From assembly GCA_900188465.1 (NCBI GenBank), contig FZPE01000001.1, forward strand, positions 248,001 through 312,000: DNA of 64,000 bases, written 5' to 3'. This document shows positions 7,909-14,811 of the stretch, in pieces (positions within the stretch are counted from its first letter, which is position 1; each line of letters starts with the position of its first letter). The position numbers were made by a program, and so were the translations under genes. Source of the DNA: Micrococcales bacterium KH10 (lineage in GTDB: Bacteria > Actinomycetota > Actinomycetes > Actinomycetales > Cellulomonadaceae). Under the pieces are notes generated by a model, which was given only the letters and a program-made list of their open reading frames with translations, made no database searches and was not told the origin of the DNA.

Positions 7909-10760
7909 CTGATCTACGCGCACGCCTCGTCGCATACAACCCCGATGGCACCCGGTCGCGGGTGTTGCCGGCCCCGTTCGAGTGGACCGCCGGACTACCA
8001 CTGAACGACCTACCCACCTTGGCGTGCAAGTACACGAAACTCGCACCCGGTGGCGACACCCTTGCTGGCCAGGTGGAGGTTGGCCTAGAGGTCTCCACCA
8101 ACCAAGGCCTAAACTGGGCCGAACCGCTCGGCGCGCGGTTCCTCGCGACCGGCGAGTCTGGTGATGATGCGGATACTGCAGAAACCCTTAGCCCGGTGTG
8201 TAAGGGCGTCGCCTACCATCTCGCCAAAGCAGTCATCCACCCCCACCCGACCCCGAACGCTGACAACACCACCGAGAACGGTGAGCGCATCTTCGCCGGT
8301 GCGTCCCCTGGTGGCATCCTGCGCACTCTCATCGATGAAGCGCACGGGCGCGGTGTCATCACACCCCTGACAACGAACGCGACCCAGGTGTACGACTCGG
8401 CAGGCCAGACATGGACCGAGACCATCAACCTGAACCTGCCCATCGGCCAAGACCTGATGACCGTACTGCGGTCACTGTCGGACCAAGGCCTCTGCGATTG
8501 GACCACCGAAGGCCGCAACCTGCGCTTATACAAACCGGACACCGTACTAGGCAGGGACAAGACGGGCACGATCCTGCGCACCGGCGTGGACACCACCGAA
8601 GCCTCTCGGCAGCTCACGGTCGACGACGCGGCCAACCGCATCCTGCTGCTCGGTGATGACGGGGTAACCAAGACCATCACCAACAGCAGCGCGCCGACGA
8701 TGTTCGGTGCTGTGTGGGAAACCTCCGACTCCATGGCCGGCGTCCCCGATGAAGGAACACAAGAAGCCCTCGGCCAAGCACTCCTGGCGAAGCGTGACGG
8801 CGCACGCGTCCAACGCTCACGGCAGTTGGCGCTCCCGAAGCTGCGCGCGACCCCGTTCGAGGACTTCCGCACCGGTGACACCATCACCGCTGATGGTGCG
8901 ACGGGTGATCTTGAGTCGCAGCGCATCATGCAAGTCACCCTCTCGCGCACCGCCGCAGGCCTCGGGTTGGCTGTCACGCTCAATGACCGGTTTGTGATCG
9001 CAGACCTGCGTCGGGACCGGCAGATCAACCAGATCAAAGGCTCATCCGGCACCAGCGGCGGCAACGGGCTACCACCCGGTTCAACCGGACCAGACACCCG
9101 CACACCGAAACAAGTCACCGGCCTGGCAGCATCCTCCGCGTCCTACATTGACCCCAGCGGGCAGGCGCGTGCTCAGATCACCTTGAACTGGGCACAAGTC
9201 ACCGCCGCCACCGATGATGTCGCTCAGGTGATCGCCGCGTACTATGTCGAGCGGCGCCCTGTCGGTGGTGAGTGGTCCAAAGTCGCTGAGGTGTTGGACC
9301 CGACCACGGTGTGGATGGACTCACCGTATGAGCCGGGAACACAATGGCAATTCCGTGTCCAAGCCCTCAGTGCTGGGTGGGTGCTCGGAGCGTTCTCCAA
9401 CCCCGTGACCGTCACCGCAGCCGTGGACACCACCCCGCCACCCACACCAGACCCGAACGGGGTCGACATAACTTCGCGGATGGGGACAATCACCGTCACC
9501 TGGGACGGAACATTCATCGGTGGCGCGTCAAGGCCTGCCGATTTCTCCCACATCCGGATCTACACGCTAGGAAGCGGTCCGGCAGTCAACGCTCGGATCG
9601 ATGGCGGGGCTGGCACGGTAACCATTACAGGTTTGCCGTATGAGACGAGCGTGTTCCTGTATCTAGTGGCAGTTGACACCAGCGGGAACGAGTCCGGTGC
9701 GACCGGCAAAATGGTCACGATGAAGCCACTCGTCGACACCGACATCATCGGCGAGATCATCGCCGGCGCGAACATCATCGACGGCACAATCAATGCCGCC
9801 GACAAGATCATCGCCAACACCATCACCGGCGACCTGATCCAAGCAAACGCGATCAACACCGACAAACTCACCGCCAACGCCATCGACGGCATGGTCATCA
9901 CCGGCGCAGTCCTACGTACCGCGACATCGGGTGCGCGCATCCAGCTCGACAGCACTAACGGGCTACGCGGCTTCAACGCGTCCAGTGTGCTGAAAACACA
10001 GATCACCACGGACGGGACACTCACTGCCGCAGACGCCACCATTACCGGACTGTTCCGAACGGCTCTAAGCGGAAGCGCCCGTGTGGAGGTTGGCCCAGAC
10101 CCCGACGCCGGGTTCGTGGGACGGGTGGCGCAGGTGTCCGGCTCGGGGGTCGTAGGGGCCCACCTTTCGCTGGGGCCTTATTTAATGGCCCTTGCCGGAG
10201 GGCGTAACGCTTCTTCTGGCACTAGCGCGTACATCTACGGGAATGCCTTTACGGGGGGCCGGGGTAGCGTCAACATCATGGGTGGTAGCAGCACCGCCCA
10301 TGAGGATTCTGTCACTCTCACCGGATCGACATACGTCGGGAGCGACGAGGGGCGCATCACTATCCGGGGCACCGGAAACGGTGGGGGTTCGATCGAACTT
10401 CTCGCAGCCGGAGTAAAAATTGTCGGCCTGGTCGACTTCAACACCACCGCCACCAAGACCTCAGCCAAGCAATCCCTCGGCGTCCCCCACGCCGAAGCAG
10501 CCGGGTCGGTCACCATCCCGGCTGTCAACGCTGGTGCACTGGTCAATGTGGCAGTCACTTTCCCCGTCGGCAGGTTCAATGTCGCACCGCTGGTTGCAAC
10601 GGTCAGTAACCATTACCGTTTGACCACCTGCTTCAACACCGGCACGCAGACGACCGGTTTCAACCTGGTCGTGTTCAACAACACCTCCGTGAACGTCGCA
10701 GCCGGGCAAATTGCTCACTGGCAAGCCAAGCAAATGACCCCCACCACAGCAGCCGGATAG
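7905..10760 (+). CDS. Tail tip / receptor-binding fibre protein (Tal-like, with FN3 and lectin-like domains)
   Basis: 951 residues, GTG start overlapping the previous stop, with AAAGGAG upstream. Residues 1 to about 370 resemble the tail-associated (Tal/minor tail) N-terminal domain that binds the distal ring. Two fibronectin type III-like modules follow (about 395-505 and 510-610, joined by 'DTTPPPTPDPNG'). Then comes a run of 'GTINAADKIIANTITGD'-type repeats (about 610-670) typical of trimeric fibres. A segment at about 725-840 has unusual base usage. The last about 100 residues ('VAVTFPVGRFNVAPLVATV', 'HWQAKQMTPTTAAG') resemble an H-type-lectin fold. It likely determines host binding. Confidence 0.75.
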   Translation: MTDLRARLVAYNPDGTRSRVLPAPFEWTAGLPLNDLPTLACKYTKLAPGGDTLAGQVEVGLEVSTNQGLNWAEPLGARFLATGESGDDADTAETLSPVCKGVAYHLAKAVIHPHPTPNADNTTENGERIFAGASPGGILRTLIDEAHGRGVITPLTTNATQVYDSAGQTWTETINLNLPIGQDLMTVLRSLSDQGLCDWTTEGRNLRLYKPDTVLGRDKTGTILRTGVDTTEASRQLTVDDAANRILLLGDDGVTKTITNSSAPTMFGAVWETSDSMAGVPDEGTQEALGQALLAKRDGARVQRSRQLALPKLRATPFEDFRTGDTITADGATGDLESQRIMQVTLSRTAAGLGLAVTLNDRFVIADLRRDRQINQIKGSSGTSGGNGLPPGSTGPDTRTPKQVTGLAASSASYIDPSGQARAQITLNWAQVTAATDDVAQVIAAYYVERRPVGGEWSKVAEVLDPTTVWMDSPYEPGTQWQFRVQALSAGWVLGAFSNPVTVTAAVDTTPPPTPDPNGVDITSRMGTITVTWDGTFIGGASRPADFSHIRIYTLGSGPAVNARIDGGAGTVTITGLPYETSVFLYLVAVDTSGNESGATGKMVTMKPLVDTDIIGEIIAGANIIDGTINAADKIIANTITGDLIQANAINTDKLTANAIDGMVITGAVLRTATSGARIQLDSTNGLRGFNASSVLKTQITTDGTLTAADATITGLFRTALSGSARVEVGPDPDAGFVGRVAQVSGSGVVGAHLSLGPYLMALAGGRNASSGTSAYIYGNAFTGGRGSVNIMGGSSTAHEDSVTLTGSTYVGSDEGRITIRGTGNGGGSIELLAAGVKIVGLVDFNTTATKTSAKQSLGVPHAEAAGSVTIPAVNAGALVNVAVTFPVGRFNVAPLVATVSNHYRLTTCFNTGTQTTGFNLVVFNNTSVNVAAGQIAHWQAKQMTPTTAAG

Positions 10761-10768
10761 GACCCCGC

Positions 10769-10930
10769 ATGGAACAGACCGAGTTTGTCGAAGTCGCCGT
10801 CACTTGCACCACCGCAGATTGCGAGAACCACAACATCACGATCCCCATCCAGGCTGCCATTGGCGGCATGGTCGTGTGCGGGCCATGCGGCACCGTCCTG
10901 ATAGAGAAAGTAGACCCCCATGCAGATTGA
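10769..10930 (+). CDS. Small phage protein with two cysteine pairs
   Basis: 53 residues, ATG at 10769 preceded by TAGGA. The visible features are TC-x5-C near the N-terminus and VCGPCG in the second half, so it could bind one zinc ion as a minimal ribbon. It starts eight bases after the fibre gene and overlaps the next small gene by 11 bases, so it is part of the late operon. Function is unknown. It is too short for most gene callers, but the overlapping start/stop arrangement and the ordered Cys spacing support it. Confidence 0.55.
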   Translation: MEQTEFVEVAVTCTTADCENHNITIPIQAAIGGMVVCGPCGTVLIEKVDPHAD

Positions 10931-11075
10931 TATCAACCAGGTCATCGCCGCCTACCAGCACGAGATCGCGAACCTGACCCACCGGGCCGTGCTCGCCGAG
11001 ACATCACTCGCGGTCGCACAACAACGCATCAACGAACTCGAAACCGCGGCCACCACACCTGACACCGAAGGGTAG
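10920..11075 (+). CDS. Small helical phage protein, unknown function
   Basis: 51 residues, ATG at 10920 with a GAGAAAG sequence upstream. The protein reads as one long amphipathic helix (N-terminal 'QIDINQVIAAYQHEIANL', then Ala/Leu/Gln-rich), ending in an acidic Thr-rich tail. It overlaps the preceding small gene and ends five bases before the DUF2746-like gene. Similar short helical proteins are frequent between tail-fibre and lysis genes of actinophages. No function can be assigned. Confidence 0.55.
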   Translation: MQIDINQVIAAYQHEIANLTHRAVLAETSLAVAQQRINELETAATTPDTEG

Positions 11076-11080
11076 GCCTC

Positions 11081-11473
11081 ATGCCCTCCTGGCTCGACGA
11101 GCTCCTTAGCGACACCTCCATTCCCGTCCTGATCGTGCTAACCGCCCTCGCTATCGGAGCGGTCAAGACCTGGCCCTGGCTACGGAAGGTCGTGCGGTTT
11201 CTTGATGCACTGATCGGTGACGACAAAAACCCTGGCCTGCTAGAGCGCGTGAACGGGCTAGAAGGTCGCGTGGACCGCATCCACCACGAAGTCACACCCA
11301 ACAGCGGCGGATCCATGAAAGACGCGGTAGCCAGGACTGAGAAAACAGTCAACACCGTCGCAGCCGACCTTGAAACCGTGAAGCAAAAACTTGATCGAGA
11401 CCACGAGCGCATCTCGGAACTTGAAGACACTGCAACCAGACCACCCTGGATGCCACCACCAGGACGCAACTAA
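11081..11473 (+). CDS. Phage membrane protein, DUF2746-like
   Basis: 130 residues. One transmembrane segment lies at about residues 13-33 ('IPVLIVLTALAIGAVKTW'). It is followed by 'NPGLLERVNGLEGRVDRIHHEV' and 'PNSGGSMKDAV', the conserved pattern of the DUF2746 family of mycobacteriophage-type proteins. The rest is a coiled coil of about 55 residues ending in a Pro-rich tail. It sits at the head of the lysis cassette and is followed by a rho-independent terminator. A role in lysis control or membrane anchoring is plausible but not established. Confidence 0.65.
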   Translation: MPSWLDELLSDTSIPVLIVLTALAIGAVKTWPWLRKVVRFLDALIGDDKNPGLLERVNGLEGRVDRIHHEVTPNSGGSMKDAVARTEKTVNTVAADLETVKQKLDRDHERISELEDTATRPPWMPPPGRN

Positions 11474-11486
11474 ACCACCCCAACCC

Positions 11487-11509
11487 ACCCGCCCCGTGTG
11501 GCGGGTTTT
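11487..11509 (+). terminator. Rho-independent terminator before the endolysin gene
   Basis: Arms 11487-11493 and 11500-11506 pair perfectly around a 6-base loop, and the hairpin runs into TTTTC. It lies between the DUF2746-like gene and the endolysin gene, so it could limit lysis-gene expression from the tail transcript. Confidence 0.7.
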
Positions 11510-11530
11510 CTTATGCCCAAGGAGGCACGC

Positions 11531-12202
11531 GTGGCAACCTCGATGAACGGCTGGCCGACAGATCCACCAACAACAAGAATCACTGTGAACGGCAAGACTG
11601 CGACAGTTCGCAAGGGCGGCGGGGTCGCGAAACTACTCCAATGGTTCGCGGTCATGTACAACGAAACCGTCGAACCTTTGATCACGTTCAACGGCTACCG
11701 CAGCGCCTCTCTCAACAAAACATCCGGATCGGTCTTCGACAACAGCAACCACCGGTCAGCAACCGCAACGGACAAGAACGGGTTTAAGTACCCCTACGAG
11801 GCAACCCAGCCACGCGGGACTTGGCGCAACACCATGCCAACCGACAAACAGGCAGCAGTCCGCAAGATCCTTGCGCAGTGCCCTGAGATTCGTTGGGGCG
11901 CCGACTTCCCGATTGGCTTTCGCGATCTCATGCACTACGAGATCCGAACTGGCGTAACCGCTGCGCAGATCAAACGCCGTCTTAACACCCTCGGTGTAGG
12001 CAAATACGAGGTAGTCAAAAAGACCGCCGGATGCAAAAAAGGTGTACGCACCTACACCACGCGCAAACTCGGCAAGAAACACCGCGCCCGCACCCGCGCT
12101 ATCGGCAAGAACATCAAGATCATCGCAATCATCGGCAAATGGGGCCTCACCAAAAAAGGCGACTGGGTCCGCATGCCCAAACTCAAGAAGGTGACCAAAT
12201 GA
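11531..12202 (+). CDS. Endolysin, M15-type peptidase with SH3-like C-terminus
   Basis: 223 residues from the GTG at 11531, chosen because AAGGAGG sits six bases upstream; an earlier in-frame start overlaps the terminator. The zinc-ligand pattern of M15/VanY-type peptidases is visible: His74 in 'SNHRSATATD', Asp81 in the same motif, and His135 in 'LMHYEIR'. These enzymes cut peptide bonds in peptidoglycan stems (L-Ala-D-Glu or D-Ala cross-links). The C-terminal about 70 residues are strongly basic and beta-rich, ending 'KWGLTKKGDWVRM', like an SH3b wall-binding module. The gene is followed within the same cassette by an Acb2-like gene and a holin. Confidence 0.8.
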   Translation: MATSMNGWPTDPPTTRITVNGKTATVRKGGGVAKLLQWFAVMYNETVEPLITFNGYRSASLNKTSGSVFDNSNHRSATATDKNGFKYPYEATQPRGTWRNTMPTDKQAAVRKILAQCPEIRWGADFPIGFRDLMHYEIRTGVTAAQIKRRLNTLGVGKYEVVKKTAGCKKGVRTYTTRKLGKKHRARTRAIGKNIKIIAIIGKWGLTKKGDWVRMPKLKKVTK

Positions 12203-12408
12203 CCGCACCAATCCTGCGCTATTTCGCGCACGACCATCTACCAGCAGGCGTTCTGCGAGACACGTCAGAGGAGTTCGGTGTTCTCGCTCGGAAGATCGAC
12301 AATTCGTTGCCGGACGGCCCGGAGAAATCGACTGCACTCCGCAAACTACTCGAAGCCAAAGACGCGGCAGTTCGCGCCGCGCTAGACCTCCTGGGGGAAT
12401 CGGAATGA
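12199..12408 (+). CDS. Acb2/Tad1 hairpin-like protein, candidate anti-CBASS nucleotide sponge
   Basis: 69 residues; the ATG at 12199 overlaps the endolysin stop by four bases. The sequence runs 'RYFAHDHLP' then 'SEEFGVLARKIDNSLPDGPE' then 'ALRKLLEAKDAAVRA', i.e. a short aromatic/His N-terminus, helix, turn, helix. I recognise this as the Acb2/Tad1 hairpin pattern (F/Y-x-H-x-P, then an L-A-x-x-I helix, then P-x-x-x-E-x-x-x-A-L-x-x-L). Characterised members bind cyclic nucleotides (3',3'-cGAMP and others) or gcADPR and so block CBASS or Thoeris signalling. Relatives are often found beside actinophage lysis genes. The sponge function here is inferred; catalysis is not expected. Confidence 0.6.
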   Translation: MTAPILRYFAHDHLPAGVLRDTSEEFGVLARKIDNSLPDGPEKSTALRKLLEAKDAAVRAALDLLGESE

Positions 12409-12599
12409 AATCTCTACTCAAAGCCGCCGCCATCCGTGCCGCGCGCACTGCGATCCAGACCCTGATTCCCGCACTCGGCGCTGGTGCGATCACCGACCTG
12501 AACTGGATCGGCGGCGTCTCCATCGCAGCCGGTGCCGGTGTCCTCTCGTTCCTCCAAGGCATCCTCGCAGGACTACCCGAGGCTGACCCTGATGACTAG
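12405..12599 (+). CDS. Holin, r1t-like
   Basis: 64 residues; the ATG overlaps the previous stop by four bases. A basic N-terminus ('MKSLLKAAAIRAARTAIQTL') leads into a hydrophobic segment, then a 'LNWIGG' turn and a second hydrophobic segment ('VSIAAGAGVLSFLQGILAGL'), ending in acidic residues. Two membrane spans plus charged ends fit the phage r1t-type holin family. It would open the membrane to release the endolysin or collapse the membrane potential at the end of infection. Confidence 0.7.
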   Translation: MKSLLKAAAIRAARTAIQTLIPALGAGAITDLNWIGGVSIAAGAGVLSFLQGILAGLPEADPDD

Positions 12600-12663
12600 C
12601 TGCCCCGAATGCGGGACCGAGTACGCATCCTACGAAGCAGTTGATGCTTGCTACCGGGACTGA
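12592..12663 (+). CDS. Possible 23-residue Cys-containing peptide
   Basis: An ATG inside the holin stop region (ATGACTAG) opens a 23-codon frame with 'CPECG' near the start and one further Cys near the end. The overlap with the upstream stop and the zinc-knuckle-like CPECG are the only support. It may be real, since small CPxCG proteins are common in actinophages, or chance. Confidence 0.3.
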   Translation: MTSCPECGTEYASYEAVDACYRD

Positions 12664-12701
12664 ACAATGTCACTGATCGACTCGATGAGTGACATTGTTC
12701 A
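12661..12701. repeat. Near-perfect 19-bp inverted repeat
   Basis: Arms 12661-12679 and 12683-12701 are reverse complements with one mismatch and a 3-base centre. The outer 13 bp pair perfectly. There is no T-tract. It lies after the last lysis gene and before the bidirectional terminator, so it may be a second terminator, an RNA end stabiliser, or a protein-binding dyad. Confidence 0.6.
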
Positions 12702-12747
12702 CCGACAATGATCCCCTTGGTATATTTCCCGGCATAAATTCACGCAC

Positions 12748-12789
12748 AAAACCGCCCCTACCTGGCTTCGGCTGGGTAGGGGCGGTTTT
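12748..12789. terminator. Bidirectional rho-independent terminator
   Basis: Arms 12748-12762 and 12775-12789 form a perfect 15-bp stem with A-rich left and T-rich right ends, so it works on both strands. It separates the plus-strand late operon from the convergent minus-strand cassette that ends at 12797. Confidence 0.85.
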
Positions 12790-12796
12790 GGTGTTT

Positions 12797-13447
12797 CTAC
12801 TCGGGTGGCGCAGTGAGTGTGAGATTCACCTTGTGCTTTGCGAAGGCTTCGAGTCGTGCCTTTGCCATTGCCGTGCGGTGGACGACGGCCGGTAGCCCGT
12901 CCATGTCCGGATGAGCGTCCCAGAACTCTTGGTCGGATGCCCAGACCATGACGAAGACCGCTTCTTCTCCCGCGCGCGCTAGGTTTTGGGCGGCGGCGAG
13001 AGCCTGGTCTTGTAGCATCTGTGATTGCTTTTCGAGGCGGTCGAGTTCGTAGAGCGCCTCGCCCGCAACCGCTTGCCTGCCCGTCTCCCACTGAGAAAGT
13101 GAGTTTTGTGGGGCTGGCGTGCTGAAGGTGTTGACGAATGCTGTTTGCGAGAGCCCGAGGGCTTCGCGGCGGGCACGTAGTTCTATCCCACTGATGTTGC
13201 CTCGCAGCGCCCGCAGGACGTGTTTCCAGGGGCGATCTTCAGCGGAGGCGAGCCATGCCACAAACTCATCGAATGTGAAATCCCGCCGGGTTTCGGTGCC
13301 GTCCTCGTCGAGATTGATCCACGGCTCCAGATTGTCCTGGGTCGCCCGATCTCCGTGCCACTCGATGACCTTTTCGCCAATCTCCTCGAGGGTGCCCTTA
13401 GCAACATCACCATCAAGAGCAGTGTAAATGTATGTGCTGGTGGTCAT
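12797..13447 (-). CDS. HTH-domain prophage protein, possible regulator
   Basis: 216 residues. The central part (about 89-126) is a Cro/C1-type helix-turn-helix: 'LRARREALGLSQTAF' followed by 'SLSQWETGRQAV', with the usual G-L-S-Q and W-E-x-G-R residues. The N-terminal 80 residues are acidic and of unknown fold. The C-terminal about 80 residues ('VFVMVWASDQEFWDAHPDMDGLPAVVHR') form a separate conserved-looking domain. It is the second gene of a two-gene unit, 11 bases after the 136-residue gene. A lysogeny regulator or the antitoxin half of a pair are both possible; nothing visible decides between them. Confidence 0.6.
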   Translation of the reverse strand: MTTSTYIYTALDGDVAKGTLEEIGEKVIEWHGDRATQDNLEPWINLDEDGTETRRDFTFDEFVAWLASAEDRPWKHVLRALRGNISGIELRARREALGLSQTAFVNTFSTPAPQNSLSQWETGRQAVAGEALYELDRLEKQSQMLQDQALAAAQNLARAGEEAVFVMVWASDQEFWDAHPDMDGLPAVVHRTAMAKARLEAFAKHKVNLTLTAPPE

Positions 13448-13458
13448 TTCGGTGCCTT

Positions 13459-13869
13459 TCAGATGACGCGGAGGATTTCGAGGGCGGTACCTTCGGACAT
13501 TGCTGCAATAGCACGGTCGCGAACCTGCGGGTTCACGAACTGCTGGAATGCCTTGGGGTCGGTGAATGCGTGTTCGATCGCGGCGCGGTTCTTCTTGTTG
13601 CCGAGTTTGCGGGCTGCGACCTTGGCGAGTTTCGCGGCGGTTTCTTCGGTGATCGGCTGGTCTGCTACTGCTTCGATCGCAGCAAGCTCGGCAGCGTGAG
13701 CGGCGGCGGCAGCCTGTGCGTTGGCTTCGGCCTTGGCCCAGCGAGCGTTAACGATCTGCACAGCCCGCTCAACACTCACGCCATCGAGGAGGACGAGGCG
13801 GCGAACCTCGCCGTCCTGCATCGCTTCGTCGCGAAGTTCTGGTGTGGTGGGGGCTTCGATCTGGTACAT
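13459..13869 (-). CDS. Prophage protein of unknown function, Ala-rich
   Basis: 136 residues, ATG preceded by GAGGAGAAAATC. The N-terminal 45 residues ('RRLVLLDGVSVERAVQIVNARW') look folded, the middle is an Ala-rich probable coiled coil, and the end is helical. It is the first gene transcribed from the promoter at 13925-13953, whose -10 lies inside a palindromic operator, and precedes the HTH gene by 11 bases. I do not recognise the family. Its position suggests a role in lysogeny or accessory function encoded with the HTH protein. Confidence 0.55.
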   Translation of the reverse strand: MYQIEAPTTPELRDEAMQDGEVRRLVLLDGVSVERAVQIVNARWAKAEANAQAAAAAHAAELAAIEAVADQPITEETAAKLAKVAARKLGNKKNRAAIEHAFTDPKAFQQFVNPQVRDRAIAAMSEGTALEILRVI

Positions 13870-13916
13870 GATTTTCTCCTCGTGGAGTGCGGGGCCTGCC
13901 TTTTGCTTCCCTGCTT

Positions 13917-13936
13917 ATGAGATTATTCTATCTCAT
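13917..13936. promoter_or_regulatory. Palindromic operator ATGAGAT-N6-ATCTCAT
   Basis: Perfect 7-bp arms with a 6-base spacer lie in the intergenic region between a minus-strand operon (start 13869) and a plus-strand gene (start 13988). The minus-strand -10 hexamer sits inside it, so a bound protein would block that promoter. The cassette's own HTH proteins are natural candidates to bind it. Confidence 0.6.
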
Positions 13937-13953
13937 GTAATCGTGGCGCGCAA
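13925..13953 (-). promoter_or_regulatory. Promoter of the 136-residue/HTH operon
   Basis: On the minus strand there is a -35 TTGCGC (13948-13953), a 17-base spacer and a -10 TAGAAT (13925-13930), followed by a leader of about 50 bases to the ATG at 13869. The -10 overlaps the ATGAGAT/ATCTCAT dyad. Confidence 0.6.
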
Positions 13954-13987
13954 CACCTTGAACGAAATTACTTCTACACTCACCTTC

Positions 13988-14182
13988 ATGACCCACCCAA
14001 CCTGGTGCCAAACCGTCGACCCACACACCATCTGCGAAGCCAGGTTTGGCCATTGGACCATCATCCAAGGCGACAGTCCCCAGCCGTCGATCCTGTTCCC
14101 TGCCGACGAGATCGAGGTCGGGGAGTTGGAGGCGGTTGCGGCGGACTTGGAAAAAATGAGGGCTGCAATCACCCATTCTTGA
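13988..14182 (+). CDS. Small plus-strand prophage protein, possibly leaderless
   Basis: 64 residues from the ATG at 13988. It starts 'MTHPTWCQTVDPHTICEARFGHW', with a Cys-x8-Cys spacing and aromatic residues, and ends in an acidic helix. No ribosome binding site is present, but TACACT (13975-13980) ends seven bases before the ATG, which fits a leaderless transcript. It is divergent from the 136-residue gene across the operator and overlaps the end of the convergent excisionase-like gene by 14 bases. The protein is not recognised; a divergent regulator or phage accessory protein is possible. Confidence 0.45.
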   Translation: MTHPTWCQTVDPHTICEARFGHWTIIQGDSPQPSILFPADEIEVGELEAVAADLEKMRAAITHS

Positions 14183-14357
14183 CTTTCCAGTTCCCGCGGC
14201 CTGGGCGAGCGACGTGCCATTGCTCAATGGTTTCGGGAAGCCAGCCCTTGATGGACCCGATCATCGCGTCGGGATCAGGGAGTTTGTAGCGACCGAGAGA
14301 ATCGGGCTTAACGCCGATCAGCTTTGCAACCTCGGACCTGCTCAGATAGCGCTGCAT
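14169..14357 (-). CDS. AlpA/excisionase-like small HTH protein
   Basis: 62 residues, ATG at 14357 with GGAGG upstream. It starts 'RYLSRSEVAKLIGVKPDSLGRYKLPDPDAMIG', the typical MerR-like winged helix of AlpA/Xis-type proteins ('S..EvA.llGv...s...Y..lP.pd'), followed by 'PETIEQWHVARPGRG'. Such proteins act as excisionases or small transcription factors in prophages. It lies near the presumed prophage end, consistent with either role. The ribosome binding site overlaps the T-rich end of an upstream hairpin. Confidence 0.7.
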   Translation of the reverse strand: MQRYLSRSEVAKLIGVKPDSLGRYKLPDPDAMIGSIKGWLPETIEQWHVARPGRGNWKVKNG

Positions 14358-14374
14358 CTTGCCTCCAAAACTAA

Positions 14375-14399
14375 AGCCCTGGCCAGTTCGGCCAGGGCT
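14375..14399 (-). terminator. Hairpin with T-rich tail between two minus-strand genes
   Basis: A perfect 10-bp stem (14375-14384 with 14390-14399, 5-base loop) is followed on the minus strand by TTAGTTTT. It lies after the 97-residue gene and just before the excisionase-like gene, so it would reduce read-through into the latter unless antitermination occurs. Confidence 0.65.
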
Positions 14400-14411
14400 G
14401 CTCGACTTTCG

Positions 14412-14705
14412 CTACGCGGCAGCCGCTCCATAAACGTCTGCCACGCCGAGCACAGTGTGGCTCGTCCGCGAGATTCGCACATAGTGAGCCTCGCGCTGGG
14501 TTTCGTCGATCCACACCCAGGCGAACATGGCCTCGATGGCCTTGTTCTTGCGGATCGCAGCCTGCGCCTCGCGCACAACCGGCATGACCGGCTGAACGCC
14601 CTGGAGCGCTTCGTCCATGCTCGTTGCACCGAACAGTGTGGCCTGCGAGGCGAGGAACTCGTTCCACTCTGACTGGAGAGCGGGGTAGTTGTGCGTGGTG
14701 GCCAT
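14412..14705 (-). CDS. Prophage protein of unknown function
   Basis: 97 residues from the ATG at 14705, chosen because AAAGGGG lies eight bases upstream; a TTG three codons earlier is less likely. The visible parts are an acidic, helical N-terminal half and a C-terminal 'AMFAWVWIDETQREAHYVRI' strand region. It is the first gene after a strong promoter with an overlapping dyad (14785-14811) and is followed by a terminator hairpin. I do not recognise the family. The strength and regulation of the promoter suggest a protein made in the lysogen. Confidence 0.55.
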   Translation of the reverse strand: MATTHNYPALQSEWNEFLASQATLFGATSMDEALQGVQPVMPVVREAQAAIRKNKAIEAMFAWVWIDETQREAHYVRISRTSHTVLGVADVYGAAAA

Positions 14706-14784
14706 CGGGACCAACCCCTTTCGGGAGAACCGCGGCTCCCCCGAATGGGGAGCCAGGAAGCGGCTGTGTTGATCTCGATAACAT

Positions 14785-14811
14785 CACTATACACGCTCGG
14801 CGTGTGTAGTG
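14785..14811. promoter_or_regulatory. Dyad operator overlapping the rightmost prophage promoter
   Basis: Arms 14785-14795 (CACTATACACG) and 14801-14811 (CGTGTGTAGTG) are reverse complements with one mismatch and a 5-base centre. The dyad covers the spacer and most of the -10 and -35 of the minus-strand promoter, as expected for a repressor site. Confidence 0.6.
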
